Shown one piece after another: positions 6,667-15,903 of a DNA stretch of 40,998 nucleotides (its first letter is position 1; each line of letters opens with the position of its first letter). Where the stretch lies: NCBI GenBank assembly GCA_964578485.1, contig CAZODA010000027.1, forward strand, positions 1-40,998, given 5' to 3'. The notes under the pieces are model-generated. The model searched no databases, was not told the origin of the DNA, and saw only the letters and a program-made list of their open reading frames with translations. The position numbers and the translations under genes were made by a program. This DNA is from CAZODA01 sp964578485. Its GTDB lineage: Bacteria; Bacteroidota; Bacteroidia; Bacteroidales; Marinilabiliaceae.

Positions 6667-9384
6667 ATGCACAAATCAAAGATGAATAAGTCTGCTTTAA
6701 CATTGTTTCTTTTATTATTCGGGACTTCTTTTATGATGGCTCAAGAGTCCGGTTTTAAAGGAAGGGTAATAAGTACTATTACAGCTGAAGGCTTAGAAGC
6801 GGTTTCTATTCAAGTTGAAGGAAAAACTGTAGGAACTTCATCGCTTGATAATGGTAGCTTCTCCATGTTCTTGCCCGGAGCAGAGTTATACAAAGTTTCT
6901 TTTTCACATCCTGGTTATCAAACGGAATATAGAGAAATCAGAGTAATTCCGGGACAAATTCGTGACCTTGGAGATATTCACATGCATGACTTTAGCCATA
7001 ATTTTTTAGATATTTCTTCTGTTGATTTTGAACAAGATGGAGATATTGCTTCACAGAATATAATAAGTCTTTTTAGTGCTTCTCATGATTTGTATCTATC
7101 GCAATCGGCTTTTAAATTTGCTGCTCTTCGTTTTGCAGTTCGAGGTTATGATCAGAAATATACTCAGACTTACATTAATGGAGTTAATTTTAATGATCAG
7201 ATAAGAGGGCGTTTTAATTATGCTATGATAGGCGGACTGAATGATGCTGTAAGAAACCGTGATATATCCATGGGAATAAGTGCTTCTCGCTATGGATTTG
7301 GTTCTTTGGGCGGACTAAATCATATAAATACTAAGCCTACTTCTTTTCATCCCGGAGGAAGACTGACCGGTTCTTTTTCAAATCGTAATTATTCATTGCG
7401 GGGAATGTTGATACATTCAACCGGACTTATGGAGAATAATATGGCAGTTACAACCTCACTTGGATACAGATGGGCAGATGAAGGCTATGTTGATGGAACA
7501 TTTTATAATAGTTTTGCTTATTTTTTAGCTGTTGAAAAACTATTAGGTTCAAATAACCGGCATGCTATTACTTTTACCACCTTTGGGGTGCCAACGCAAA
7601 GAGCTATGCAGGCAGCTACCTTTCAGGAAGTATATGATATTACCGGGAATAGTTATTACAATCCAAACTGGGGATATTTTAATGGAAAAAAACGTAACGC
7701 AAGAATAGCAACAACTTATGATCCTGCATTTATACTATCCCATAACCTGAAAATTGGTAGGAATAGTGAATGGAATACGGCTATGGCCATGCGTTACAAC
7801 AGCTATGGAACAACAGCCCTTAATTGGTATAATGCAGCAGATCCACGCCCTGATTATTACAGGTATCTGCCGAGCTATCAGAATACAGCCGAGATGCAAG
7901 CTTTATATATGAATCAATGGAAGTATGATGAAACGGTGAGTCAGATTGACTGGGATCGTATGTATAGCGTTAATCAGAATCGTGAAAGAGCCCTTTATAT
8001 AGTAGAGGAACGGCACAATGATCTGTTGGAACTTGCATTAAATACTTTGTTTCGTACAAAGCTCAGCAATACACAAATTATGAGTGTTGGCATAGAAGCT
8101 AAAGCTTCGCGTGGTATAAGCTATAAAACTATTTCAGATCTGATGGGTTCCGAATATTGGCTCGATGTTGACCAATTTGCAGAACGTGAATTTCAAGGTG
8201 ATCCCGAAAAAATCCAAAATAACCTGTTGAACCCAAATCGTAAAGTTAAGGAAGGCGACGTTTTTGCATATGATTATGACTTAGATGTCAATAGTGCCTC
8301 TCTTTGGTTTCAAAATGAGTTTGTATTTCCTTCAGTTGAATATTATTATTCAGGGAAATTATCATATACAGGATTTTATCGTAATGGAAAAATGATGAAT
8401 GGCCGTGCCCCGGAAAATTCCTACGGAAAAGGGAAACAACATCATTTTATTGATCAGGGATTGAAGACCGGAATTCTATATAAAATTACCGGTCGCCATA
8501 TGCTGTCTGCTAATGCAATATATCAGACGCGTGCCCCCTTACCTGTTGATTCATATCTTTCGGCACGCACAAAAGATGATGTTGTTCCAAATTTAAGCAG
8601 TGAGAAAATTGCTTCTGCCGATTTAAGTTATAGCATTTCTTTGCCTCTTATAAGCGGAAGAGTAAGTGTATTTCAAACTAATTTTTACAAGCAAAATGAA
8701 ATGGTAAGTTTTTATCATGATAATTATAGAACCTTTGTTAATTATGTAATGTCAGGTATTAGAAAAGTAAATCGTGGCTTTGAAATGGGGATGTCTGTAA
8801 ATATTTTACAAGGTCTTGAAGCCAGATTTCTTGGAACCCTTGCCGAGTATAAATATTTAAACCGCCCAACAGGATTTATTAATTATGAAAACGCAGGCAG
8901 ACCGGATGCTTCGGAAATTGTTTATTTGAAGAATTTTTATGTCGGTGGAACACCGCAAACTGCTGCCGCAATAGGATTAAATTATGCACATCCAAAATAT
9001 TGGTTTTTTGAACTTAGTTATAATTACTTTGATCGTAATTATGTTGAGTTGAATCCTGTGCGAAGAACTTCATCTGCCGTTGATTTTCAGGCCAACAATC
9101 AGAGTGAACGAAACGCCAGGGTAAAAGAAATTGTTAATCAGGAAAAATATGACAAAGGAGCTACTTTGGATCTTTCAATCGGCAAGTCAATTCGCTTGAC
9201 AAAAGGATATTTACTCAGCATTAATTTAAATGTTAATAACTTGCTCGATAAAACAGATTTGAAAACAGGTGGCTATGAGCAAGGACGCTTTGATTACGAA
9301 AGTTATGATATAACAGAATTCCCATCCCGTTATTATTATTCATACGGGCGTAATTTCTTTTTTAATGTAGGATTTAGATTTTAA
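6667..9384 (+). CDS. TonB-dependent outer-membrane receptor
   Basis: A 905-residue outer-membrane transporter. A signal peptide (SALTLFLLLFGTSFMMAQ) is followed by a carboxypeptidase-regulatory-like/CarbopepD_reg_2 domain (residues ~27-100: FKGRVISTITAEGLEAVSIQ...GYQTEYREI), then a plug domain (~125-220: ALRFAVRGYDQKYTQTYING...GFGSLGGLNHI), then a long beta-barrel ending in the aromatic C-terminus FFFNVGFRF expected for BAM-assembled proteins. The start at 6667 is ATG; ATG 6682 would also leave a full signal peptide. It heads an operon with a lipoprotein 18 bp downstream, the usual receptor/lipoprotein pairing, although the partner is not SusD-like. The endonuclease I gene at the end of the operon suggests that the imported substrate derives from nucleic acids. 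Confidence 0.88.
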   Translation: MHKSKMNKSALTLFLLLFGTSFMMAQESGFKGRVISTITAEGLEAVSIQVEGKTVGTSSLDNGSFSMFLPGAELYKVSFSHPGYQTEYREIRVIPGQIRDLGDIHMHDFSHNFLDISSVDFEQDGDIASQNIISLFSASHDLYLSQSAFKFAALRFAVRGYDQKYTQTYINGVNFNDQIRGRFNYAMIGGLNDAVRNRDISMGISASRYGFGSLGGLNHINTKPTSFHPGGRLTGSFSNRNYSLRGMLIHSTGLMENNMAVTTSLGYRWADEGYVDGTFYNSFAYFLAVEKLLGSNNRHAITFTTFGVPTQRAMQAATFQEVYDITGNSYYNPNWGYFNGKKRNARIATTYDPAFILSHNLKIGRNSEWNTAMAMRYNSYGTTALNWYNAADPRPDYYRYLPSYQNTAEMQALYMNQWKYDETVSQIDWDRMYSVNQNRERALYIVEERHNDLLELALNTLFRTKLSNTQIMSVGIEAKASRGISYKTISDLMGSEYWLDVDQFAEREFQGDPEKIQNNLLNPNRKVKEGDVFAYDYDLDVNSASLWFQNEFVFPSVEYYYSGKLSYTGFYRNGKMMNGRAPENSYGKGKQHHFIDQGLKTGILYKITGRHMLSANAIYQTRAPLPVDSYLSARTKDDVVPNLSSEKIASADLSYSISLPLISGRVSVFQTNFYKQNEMVSFYHDNYRTFVNYVMSGIRKVNRGFEMGMSVNILQGLEARFLGTLAEYKYLNRPTGFINYENAGRPDASEIVYLKNFYVGGTPQTAAAIGLNYAHPKYWFFELSYNYFDRNYVELNPVRRTSSAVDFQANNQSERNARVKEIVNQEKYDKGATLDLSIGKSIRLTKGYLLSINLNVNNLLDKTDLKTGGYEQGRFDYESYDITEFPSRYYYSYGRNFFFNVGFRF

Positions 9385-9402
9385 TTTATTAAAATCAGTA
9401 AA

Positions 9403-11577
9403 ATGAATAAATTTATAAAGCTTTATAAACAACAAAAAATAAAACAAGCCTTCCGACTTGTTTTATTGAGTTCTATCATCTTTGTTGGCTTTTATGCTTG
9501 TGAGAATGAAAAATTCGATGCTCCACCACATGAAAAGCCTCATTATTCGGGTAATTCAAATATTTCTCTTAGTGATTTTAAAGCAAGATATGATCACTTA
9601 CTCGTAAAATTAAATGATGATGAAGTAATATCAGGAGTAGTAACTGCAAATGATGTTTCAGGCAATTTATACAAACAGCTGTTTATTGAAGATGAATCAG
9701 GCGGTTTAATGCTTGCTCTTGATCGTAATAATATTTACAATGATATAAGAGTTGGCCAAAGGCTTTTTATTGAGACCACTGATTTATATATCGGAAAATA
9801 TGGTGGTATGCATCAATTGGGATATCGTTATTCGAAAGATAACAATGAGAGCTATTCCATTGGTCAAATACCATGGGAGCTTGCTAAATTACATGTTTTT
9901 AAAGATGATTATCCGCAGCCCGACAATGTTAAACCTAAAGTGATAACGAGCAAGGAATTAACTTCAGAGAATTTCGGTCGTTTAGTAAAACTTGAAGGGG
10001 TATATTTTGATGATGGCGGAGAGATTTTTTCCTATCCTACTCAGGAGGGTGCAGTTCAAACCCTTAATCGTGTACTTCGTTTTGCGGATATGCCTTCTCG
10101 AACGGTTACAGTACGAATTAGCAGTGCTGCTAATTTTGCCAATGATATTATTCCTCATGGTGTGGGTAGTGTAACAGGTATTCTTACCGTTTTTAATAAT
10201 ATTGTTCAACTCCTTGTGAGAGAAATAGAAGATTTAGATTTTGATGAAAATCCGAATGGATGGGGGATCGAAAATAATCCTTGGAGTGCTTCTTATGCCC
10301 TTTCTAATCAGGATATTGGAAAAACTGGCTGGGTTAGTGGAGTCATTGTAGGCACTATTAAGCCCGGTATCAATCAGCAAAATCTGATCACTAATAATGA
10401 TGATCTGATTTTTACAGCTCCTTTTCCTATGGATGCATATATTTTAATTGCTCAAAATGCGGATGAAAGCAATTGGGAAAAATGTTTGCTTGTCAATTTG
10501 CCTGCCGGTTCAACTATGCGAGAATATTTAAATTTAAGTGATCACGAGGCTAATGTTGGGAAAGAAGTGGGAATTAGGGGTTCATTACAAAATATTCTGG
10601 GAGCTGCAGGACTTAGAGTTACTAACGGAGATGCCGGAGATTTTGTCTTTAAATATGAAGGTGAAGAAATTCTATATGTTCCTTTCACATCGACTTTAAA
10701 TCCCTTTTTTACATATAATAAAGTTGGACACCATAAATGGGAAATTGACACTAAATATAATTATGCCATAATTTCCGGCTACGAAAGTTCAACACAAAGC
10801 TTCTATGAAAATGAAGATTGGCTGATATCTCCGTCATTGGATTTGAGTGTATATTCATCGGCTCATATTTCTTTTGAGCATGTGAGCCGTTACGGCGAAA
10901 ATTCCAAGGATCTAAGCCTCTGGATTTCCTCTGATTATATTGATGGAGATCCTTCGTATGCTCACTGGTCTCAAATCGTAATTCAAAATTATTCTTCAGG
11001 GAATGATTGGTACGATTGGACTAACAGTGGGGATCTTAACATTCCCTCTGAATTTCTTGAACAAGAAAATGTTCATATAGCTTTTAAGTATCTTTCGAAT
11101 CCTTTGCGTGCAGCTACCTGGCAAATCAGGGAATTTTATGTTTTCTTAGGGCCGGGTTCCGAGGATGAAGAGCCGGAACCGGAGTATGGAGATGGTTCTT
11201 ATGAAACCCCCTTTAATATTTCTGATATCAGAACAAATCAAGGGCTTTCAGGGAAGCACTGGGTAAAAGGTTTTATTGTTGGAACTATTGATGGTATGAA
11301 TATAACAAAGGATTCAAATTTTTCAGCTCCCTTCGAAAGTAATACCAATTTATTGTTAGCTGCAACAAAGGATGAAACAAATATTAATCATTGTATTCCT
11401 GTTCAGCTTCCTATGGGTGATGTGAGAGATGCATTAAACCTTAACAACCATCCTGAAAATAAAGGTAAAGAAGTGAAATTATATGGTTCATTGGAAGCTT
11501 ATTTTGGAAAAGATGGATTAAAATCAGTCTCCGATTATGAATTTCAAGGAGCTTCCAATGACCCGGATGCACCTTAG
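9403..11577 (+). CDS. Surface lipoprotein with DUF5689, choice-of-anchor-J and DUF6359-like domains
   Basis: A 724-residue exported lipoprotein. The N-terminus has a basic stretch, a hydrophobic segment and a lipobox ending VGFYAC (Cys ~33). A DUF5689-like domain follows (residues ~50-280: ISGVVTANDVSGNLYKQLFI, EDESGGLMLALD), then a first DUF6359-like module (~295-420: GWVSGVIVGTI...DHEANVGKEVGIRGSL), a choice-of-anchor-J-like beta domain (~425-590, with EDWLISPSLDLS) and a second DUF6359-like module (~600-720: HWVKGFIVGTI...NHPENKGKEVKLYGSL). The duplicated modules are clear by eye. It probably binds ligand at the cell surface for the adjacent TonB receptor, in place of a SusD protein. Ligand unknown. 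Confidence 0.75.
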   Translation: MNKFIKLYKQQKIKQAFRLVLLSSIIFVGFYACENEKFDAPPHEKPHYSGNSNISLSDFKARYDHLLVKLNDDEVISGVVTANDVSGNLYKQLFIEDESGGLMLALDRNNIYNDIRVGQRLFIETTDLYIGKYGGMHQLGYRYSKDNNESYSIGQIPWELAKLHVFKDDYPQPDNVKPKVITSKELTSENFGRLVKLEGVYFDDGGEIFSYPTQEGAVQTLNRVLRFADMPSRTVTVRISSAANFANDIIPHGVGSVTGILTVFNNIVQLLVREIEDLDFDENPNGWGIENNPWSASYALSNQDIGKTGWVSGVIVGTIKPGINQQNLITNNDDLIFTAPFPMDAYILIAQNADESNWEKCLLVNLPAGSTMREYLNLSDHEANVGKEVGIRGSLQNILGAAGLRVTNGDAGDFVFKYEGEEILYVPFTSTLNPFFTYNKVGHHKWEIDTKYNYAIISGYESSTQSFYENEDWLISPSLDLSVYSSAHISFEHVSRYGENSKDLSLWISSDYIDGDPSYAHWSQIVIQNYSSGNDWYDWTNSGDLNIPSEFLEQENVHIAFKYLSNPLRAATWQIREFYVFLGPGSEDEEPEPEYGDGSYETPFNISDIRTNQGLSGKHWVKGFIVGTIDGMNITKDSNFSAPFESNTNLLLAATKDETNINHCIPVQLPMGDVRDALNLNNHPENKGKEVKLYGSLEAYFGKDGLKSVSDYEFQGASNDPDAP

Positions 11578-11654
11578 GAGAATACCTTATTGTTTGTTTG
11601 TATCTTTTTTAGGAGCTTTGTTTGATAAAGTTGAAAATTATAAGTCTTTAGCTT

Positions 11655-13289
11655 ATGCGGGTAATATCTGTTGTTTTCTTTTTTTTACATTCTTTTATAA
11701 TATTAGCCCAAAATCCTCAAGGATATTATAATAATGCCTCCGGAAAAAGTAAAGAAGAATTAAAAACTGCACTTCATGAAATTATAAAACATCATACCAT
11801 ACTTGGATATGGTAGTTTATGGATGATTTTTGGTGATACGGATCAACGAGATGATGGTACTGTGTGGGATATGTACTCATCTAATATACGTACATTTGAC
11901 ACTACACTCGGACTTAACCGTGAGCACTCCTTTCCTCGCAGCTGGTGGGGCGGTGACAAGAATATTGCAGCTTATACCGATTTAAATCATATTTTCCCAA
12001 GTGATGCCGAGGCTAATATGGCCAAATCAAATCACCCCTTAGGTGTTTCAGCTTCAAATTCTAATTTCGACAATGGTGTAAGCAAAGTAGGCAACAATGT
12101 TTTTCCGGGTTATACAGGCTTGATTTTTGAACCTGCTGATCAGTATAAAGGTGATTTTGCAAGGGCATATTTATACATGGCTACTAGGTATGAAGATTAT
12201 TATAATAAATGGCAGTACTTTTATATGTTGGAAGCTAATACCTATCCTGTATTTAAGCCTTGGGCAATAAATCTTTTACTTGATTGGCATCGTGAGGATC
12301 CGGTTAGTAATAAAGAATTAGAAAGGAATGAAGCAGTTTTTCGTATTCAGGGAAATAGAAATCCCTTTATCGATTTTCCGGAATTAGCTGAACATATCTG
12401 GGGTAATAAAATGGAGGAGGATTGGATAATAGATATTAGTAATATAGAGCCTGTTTTAATTACACCAACAAATGCTACGGAGCTGAATTTTGGTACTGTA
12501 GTGGAAAGTGAAATAAACGAAAGAATTTTGATTGTCAAAGGGTCCAATTTAACAGATGAATTAAGTGTTATATTATATGGTGAAGATGCTCATCACTTTC
12601 ATATAGAAGATCATAAAATACCATCTTATATTGCCAACAGTAGTAGTGGTTATATATTAAAAGTGTTATATCAACCTGATGAAGTTGCTGAATCACACCA
12701 TGCTACTATTCTAATTTATGATGGAGGAATAGATGGGAGTATAATTGTAAATGTCTATGGAAACAGTATAGATCCAACAGAGCTTTTCCCTCCCACAGCC
12801 TATGAAGCTTCAAATATAACAACATCAGGCTTTCGTGCTAATTGGCAAGAAGTGGAAGGCTCTGATTTTTATATACTTAATTTATTTGCCCGTTTAGATG
12901 GATCAAATAAATTACTGTTTTCTACTGAAGATATATTTGAAAATTTTTTTTATCTCTTTGGCCTTGAAACAGACCTATTCTATAGTTATAATGTTGAGAG
13001 AGAAGTAAAAGGTATAAGAACAGCCCCCTCCAATACTATTGAGGTTGGTACTATAACAAATAATAATGATTTTTATAATGATACAAATTTTTTGATTTTT
13101 GGATATAACAATAGTATTTATTTTACTTTAATGCCTGAAAGTCAGACTCATGTTGCTGTTTATGATGTGACAGGAAGAAAATTATTTAGCACTCTAAGAA
13201 GTGGTGATTTTTCTTATATAGTACCAAGTCCCGGAATTTACTTTGTAAATTGCGGGGGAAGCCTTCAAAAAGTGTTAATAAATCCATAA
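11655..13289 (+). CDS. Secreted endonuclease I with T9SS C-terminal sorting domain
   Basis: A 544-residue secreted nuclease. The signal peptide is VISVVFFFLHSFIILAQ. Residues ~20-265 are an endonuclease I (EndA/NucM, beta-beta-alpha metal) domain; LNREHSFPRSWW and TDLNHIFPSDAEAN carry the expected catalytic and metal-binding His and Asn residues, and the family phrase NRNPFIDFPELAEHIWG is present. An Ig/BACON-like segment (~285-370) and a fibronectin type III-like segment (~378-465, PPTAYEASNITTSGFRANW) follow. The last ~70 residues form a type A T9SS sorting domain (VAVYDVTGRKLFS...SPGIYFV). The enzyme should be secreted across the outer membrane and cut DNA/RNA outside the cell. It follows the lipoprotein gene by 77 bp. 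Confidence 0.9.
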   Translation: MRVISVVFFFLHSFIILAQNPQGYYNNASGKSKEELKTALHEIIKHHTILGYGSLWMIFGDTDQRDDGTVWDMYSSNIRTFDTTLGLNREHSFPRSWWGGDKNIAAYTDLNHIFPSDAEANMAKSNHPLGVSASNSNFDNGVSKVGNNVFPGYTGLIFEPADQYKGDFARAYLYMATRYEDYYNKWQYFYMLEANTYPVFKPWAINLLLDWHREDPVSNKELERNEAVFRIQGNRNPFIDFPELAEHIWGNKMEEDWIIDISNIEPVLITPTNATELNFGTVVESEINERILIVKGSNLTDELSVILYGEDAHHFHIEDHKIPSYIANSSSGYILKVLYQPDEVAESHHATILIYDGGIDGSIIVNVYGNSIDPTELFPPTAYEASNITTSGFRANWQEVEGSDFYILNLFARLDGSNKLLFSTEDIFENFFYLFGLETDLFYSYNVEREVKGIRTAPSNTIEVGTITNNNDFYNDTNFLIFGYNNSIYFTLMPESQTHVAVYDVTGRKLFSTLRSGDFSYIVPSPGIYFVNCGGSLQKVLINP

Positions 13290-13401
13290 AAATAAAAATA
13301 TAATCTCTTCTAAATAAAGGTCCTAATCCCTTCAAAATAAAGAAGATAGATGAGCTGTAACATAGCAATCTTAATTTGCATCTTAGTGAAATCTCAGGTT
13401 T

Positions 13402-13450
13402 TTTGCGAATTAAGAAAATAGCAATAAATTTACGCCCAACACCTGGTGTT
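13402..13450 (+). promoter_or_regulatory. Promoter and leader palindrome of the polyamine operon
   Basis: TTTG (13402-13405) and TAAATTTA (13425-13432) are separated by 19 bp, a close fit to the Bacteroidota -33/-7 promoter. About 5 bp downstream, AACAC-CTG-GTGTT (13438-13450) forms a palindrome at the predicted transcript start, followed by TTT. It could be an operator or a 5' hairpin protecting or regulating the mRNA. Confidence 0.5.
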
Positions 13451-13489
13451 TTTCATTAAAATATTGTTTTATAAAATTATCATTTTAAG

Positions 13490-14683
13490 ATGTCTAAAGT
13501 TTTAGTAATTGGTGCCGGAGGCGTTGGAACAGTGGTAGTTCACAAAATGGCAGGATTGCCTGATATTTTTAGTGAAATCTTACTTGCCAGTAGGACCAAA
13601 AGTAAATGCGATGCTATTGCTGCCCGTATTGGTAGTGATCGTATAAAAACGGCAAAGGTAGATGCCGATAATGTTAAAGAATTAGTTGAACTGATAAACG
13701 GTTTTAATCCCGATTTAGTGGTAAATGTGGCATTGCCTTATCAGGATCTTACTATTATGGATGCCTGTCTTGAAACTGGTGTTTCATATATGGATACTGC
13801 AAACTATGAGCCTAAGGAGGAAGCAAAATTTGAATATAAATGGCAATGGGCCTATCAAGATCGTTTTCGTGAGCGTGGTATTACTGCCATTCTTGGCTGT
13901 GGTTTCGATCCCGGGGTGACGAATATTTTTACTGCCTATGCAGCTCGTCATCATTTTGATAAGATCCAATATCTTGATATTGTGGATTGTAATGCAGGTG
14001 ATCACGGGAAGCCTTTTGCTACAAATTTCAATCCTGAAATTAATATACGAGAGGTTACGCAAAAAGGTAAGTATTGGGAAGATGGTAAATGGATTTATAC
14101 CGAGCCGCATGAAATACATAAAGCTCTTAACTATCCCGAAATCGGACCGCGTGAATCTTATCTGATCTTTCATGAAGAGTTGGAATCATTGGTAAAAAAT
14201 TTCCCATCTATAAAGCGTGCACGTTTTTGGATGACCTTCGGACAGGAATATCTAACTCATTTAAGAGTGATACAAAATATCGGAATGGCCGGTATTGAAC
14301 CTGTTATGTACCAAGGAATGGAAATTGTTCCAATTCAGTTTTTAAAAGCAGTACTTCCCGATCCGGGCGACCTTGGAGAAAATTATAAAGGATGGACTTC
14401 CATTGGATGTCGTATTCGTGGTATTAAGGACGGAAAGGAAAATACTTATTATATCTATAATAATTGCAGCCATGAACTTGCCTATAAGGAAACCGGAACT
14501 CAAGCAGTAAGTTATACTACAGGTGTCCCTTGTATGATTGGTGCAATGATGTACTTGAAAGGCCTTTGGAAAAAACCCGGAGTATTTAATGTTGAAGAGT
14601 TTAATCCCGATCCTTTTATGGAGCAACTAAATAAACATGGTTTGCCCTGGGTTGAATTACATAATGTAGATTTGGAATTGTAG
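13490..14683 (+). CDS. Carboxynorspermidine/carboxyspermidine synthase (saccharopine dehydrogenase family)
   Basis: A 397-residue NAD(P)H-dependent enzyme of the saccharopine dehydrogenase family. The Rossmann motif VLVIGAGGVGTVVVHKMA opens the protein, and NVALPYQDLTIMDACLETGV and GCGFDPGVTNIF match the carboxynorspermidine synthase branch. It condenses L-aspartate semialdehyde with diaminopropane or putrescine to give carboxynorspermidine or carboxyspermidine. The next gene encodes the matching decarboxylase, which fixes the assignment better than sequence alone. Length is typical. The enzyme is cytoplasmic. Whether the product is spermidine or norspermidine depends on the diamine available and cannot be read here. 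Confidence 0.85.
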   Translation: MSKVLVIGAGGVGTVVVHKMAGLPDIFSEILLASRTKSKCDAIAARIGSDRIKTAKVDADNVKELVELINGFNPDLVVNVALPYQDLTIMDACLETGVSYMDTANYEPKEEAKFEYKWQWAYQDRFRERGITAILGCGFDPGVTNIFTAYAARHHFDKIQYLDIVDCNAGDHGKPFATNFNPEINIREVTQKGKYWEDGKWIYTEPHEIHKALNYPEIGPRESYLIFHEELESLVKNFPSIKRARFWMTFGQEYLTHLRVIQNIGMAGIEPVMYQGMEIVPIQFLKAVLPDPGDLGENYKGWTSIGCRIRGIKDGKENTYYIYNNCSHELAYKETGTQAVSYTTGVPCMIGAMMYLKGLWKKPGVFNVEEFNPDPFMEQLNKHGLPWVELHNVDLEL

Positions 14684-14731
14684 TATTAAAAGCATCTTTG
14701 CTCCACAGGAAATTAAATTCAAGATAAGATT

Positions 14732-15874
14732 ATGTCTATCGATATAAATCAGCTTCCTTCACCTTCTTATGTTCTTGATGAACAGTTGTTAAGAAAGAAC
14801 TTGAAATTAATTAAGTCGGTGAAGGATCTTGCCGGTATAGAGATAATATTAGCATTTAAAGCATTTGCCTTTTGGCCGGCCTTTCCAATAATTCGTGACT
14901 ATATACCTTATTCCACGGCAAGTTCTGTTTTTGAGGCACGTTTGGCATATGAAGAAATGGGCAGCTTGGCGCATACTTATTCACCTGCATATACCGAAAA
15001 GGATTTTTCTGAAATAATGAAATATAGCAGTCATATCACTTTTAATTCTTTCGGGCAATTCCGTAAATTTCATAAGCACTTAAAATCATATCCTAAAAAA
15101 ATATCAGCAGGCATTCGTATAAATCCCGGATACAGCCCGGTTGCTACCGCACTTTATAATGCCAGTTCACCGGGTTCCAGACTCGGCGTTTTAGCAGAGG
15201 ATATGCCGGAAAAACTTCCTTCTGAAATTGAAGGTCTCCACTTTCATACTCTCTGTGAATCCTCTTCTTTTGATTTGGAAAAAACACTGCATATTATTGA
15301 GAGAGATTTTGGGAAATATCTCGATCAGATAAAATGGCTTAATATGGGTGGTGGACATCTAATGACACGTAAGGATTATGATGTGGAACATTTGATAGCA
15401 CTTTTAAAAGCTTTTAAAAATAAATGGAAGCTTGAAGTTATTTTGGAACCGGGGAGTGCCTTTGTATGGGAAACAGGAGTTTTGCTTTCACAAGTTGTCG
15501 ATATTGTTGAAAATAATGGAATAAAAACAGCCATCCTTGATGTGTCATTTACCAGCCATATGCCCGATTGTTTGGAAATGCCTTATAAACCCCGTATCCG
15601 CGGTGCATACAACGAAGCTATTATAGGCAAACCCACATACAGAATGGGCGGTAATAGTTGTTTGGCAGGTGATTTTATTGGTGATTGGTCCTTTGACAAG
15701 CCCCTAAAAGAAGGAGATAAAATTGTCTTTGAAGATATGATTCATTATACCATAGTGAAAACCAATATGTTCAATGGTGTGCCACATCCATCCATTGCTA
15801 TATGGAATGATGAGCATGGTTTGAAAATTCTGCGTGAATTTGGCTATGAAGATTATAAATCCAGAATGGGCTAA
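14732..15874 (+). CDS. nspC: Carboxynorspermidine decarboxylase
   Basis: A 380-residue PLP-dependent, alanine-racemase-fold decarboxylase. The PLP lysine lies in ILAFKAFAFW (K ~43), GLHFHTLCE carries the mid-barrel His, and EPGSAFVWETG and GNSCLAGDF match the NspC/CANSDC group of fold-III decarboxylases. It removes CO2 from carboxynorspermidine or carboxyspermidine, the last step of the alternative polyamine route that replaces SpeD/SpeE in many Bacteroidota. It lies 48 bp downstream of the synthase on the same strand, so the two form an operon. It converges with the DEAD-box helicase gene, with only 29 bp between stops and no strong terminator visible. Confidence 0.9.
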   Translation: MSIDINQLPSPSYVLDEQLLRKNLKLIKSVKDLAGIEIILAFKAFAFWPAFPIIRDYIPYSTASSVFEARLAYEEMGSLAHTYSPAYTEKDFSEIMKYSSHITFNSFGQFRKFHKHLKSYPKKISAGIRINPGYSPVATALYNASSPGSRLGVLAEDMPEKLPSEIEGLHFHTLCESSSFDLEKTLHIIERDFGKYLDQIKWLNMGGGHLMTRKDYDVEHLIALLKAFKNKWKLEVILEPGSAFVWETGVLLSQVVDIVENNGIKTAILDVSFTSHMPDCLEMPYKPRIRGAYNEAIIGKPTYRMGGNSCLAGDFIGDWSFDKPLKEGDKIVFEDMIHYTIVKTNMFNGVPHPSIAIWNDEHGLKILREFGYEDYKSRMG

Positions 15875-15903
15875 TCTAATTCTGTTTAAAACAAAATAGC
15901 CCT

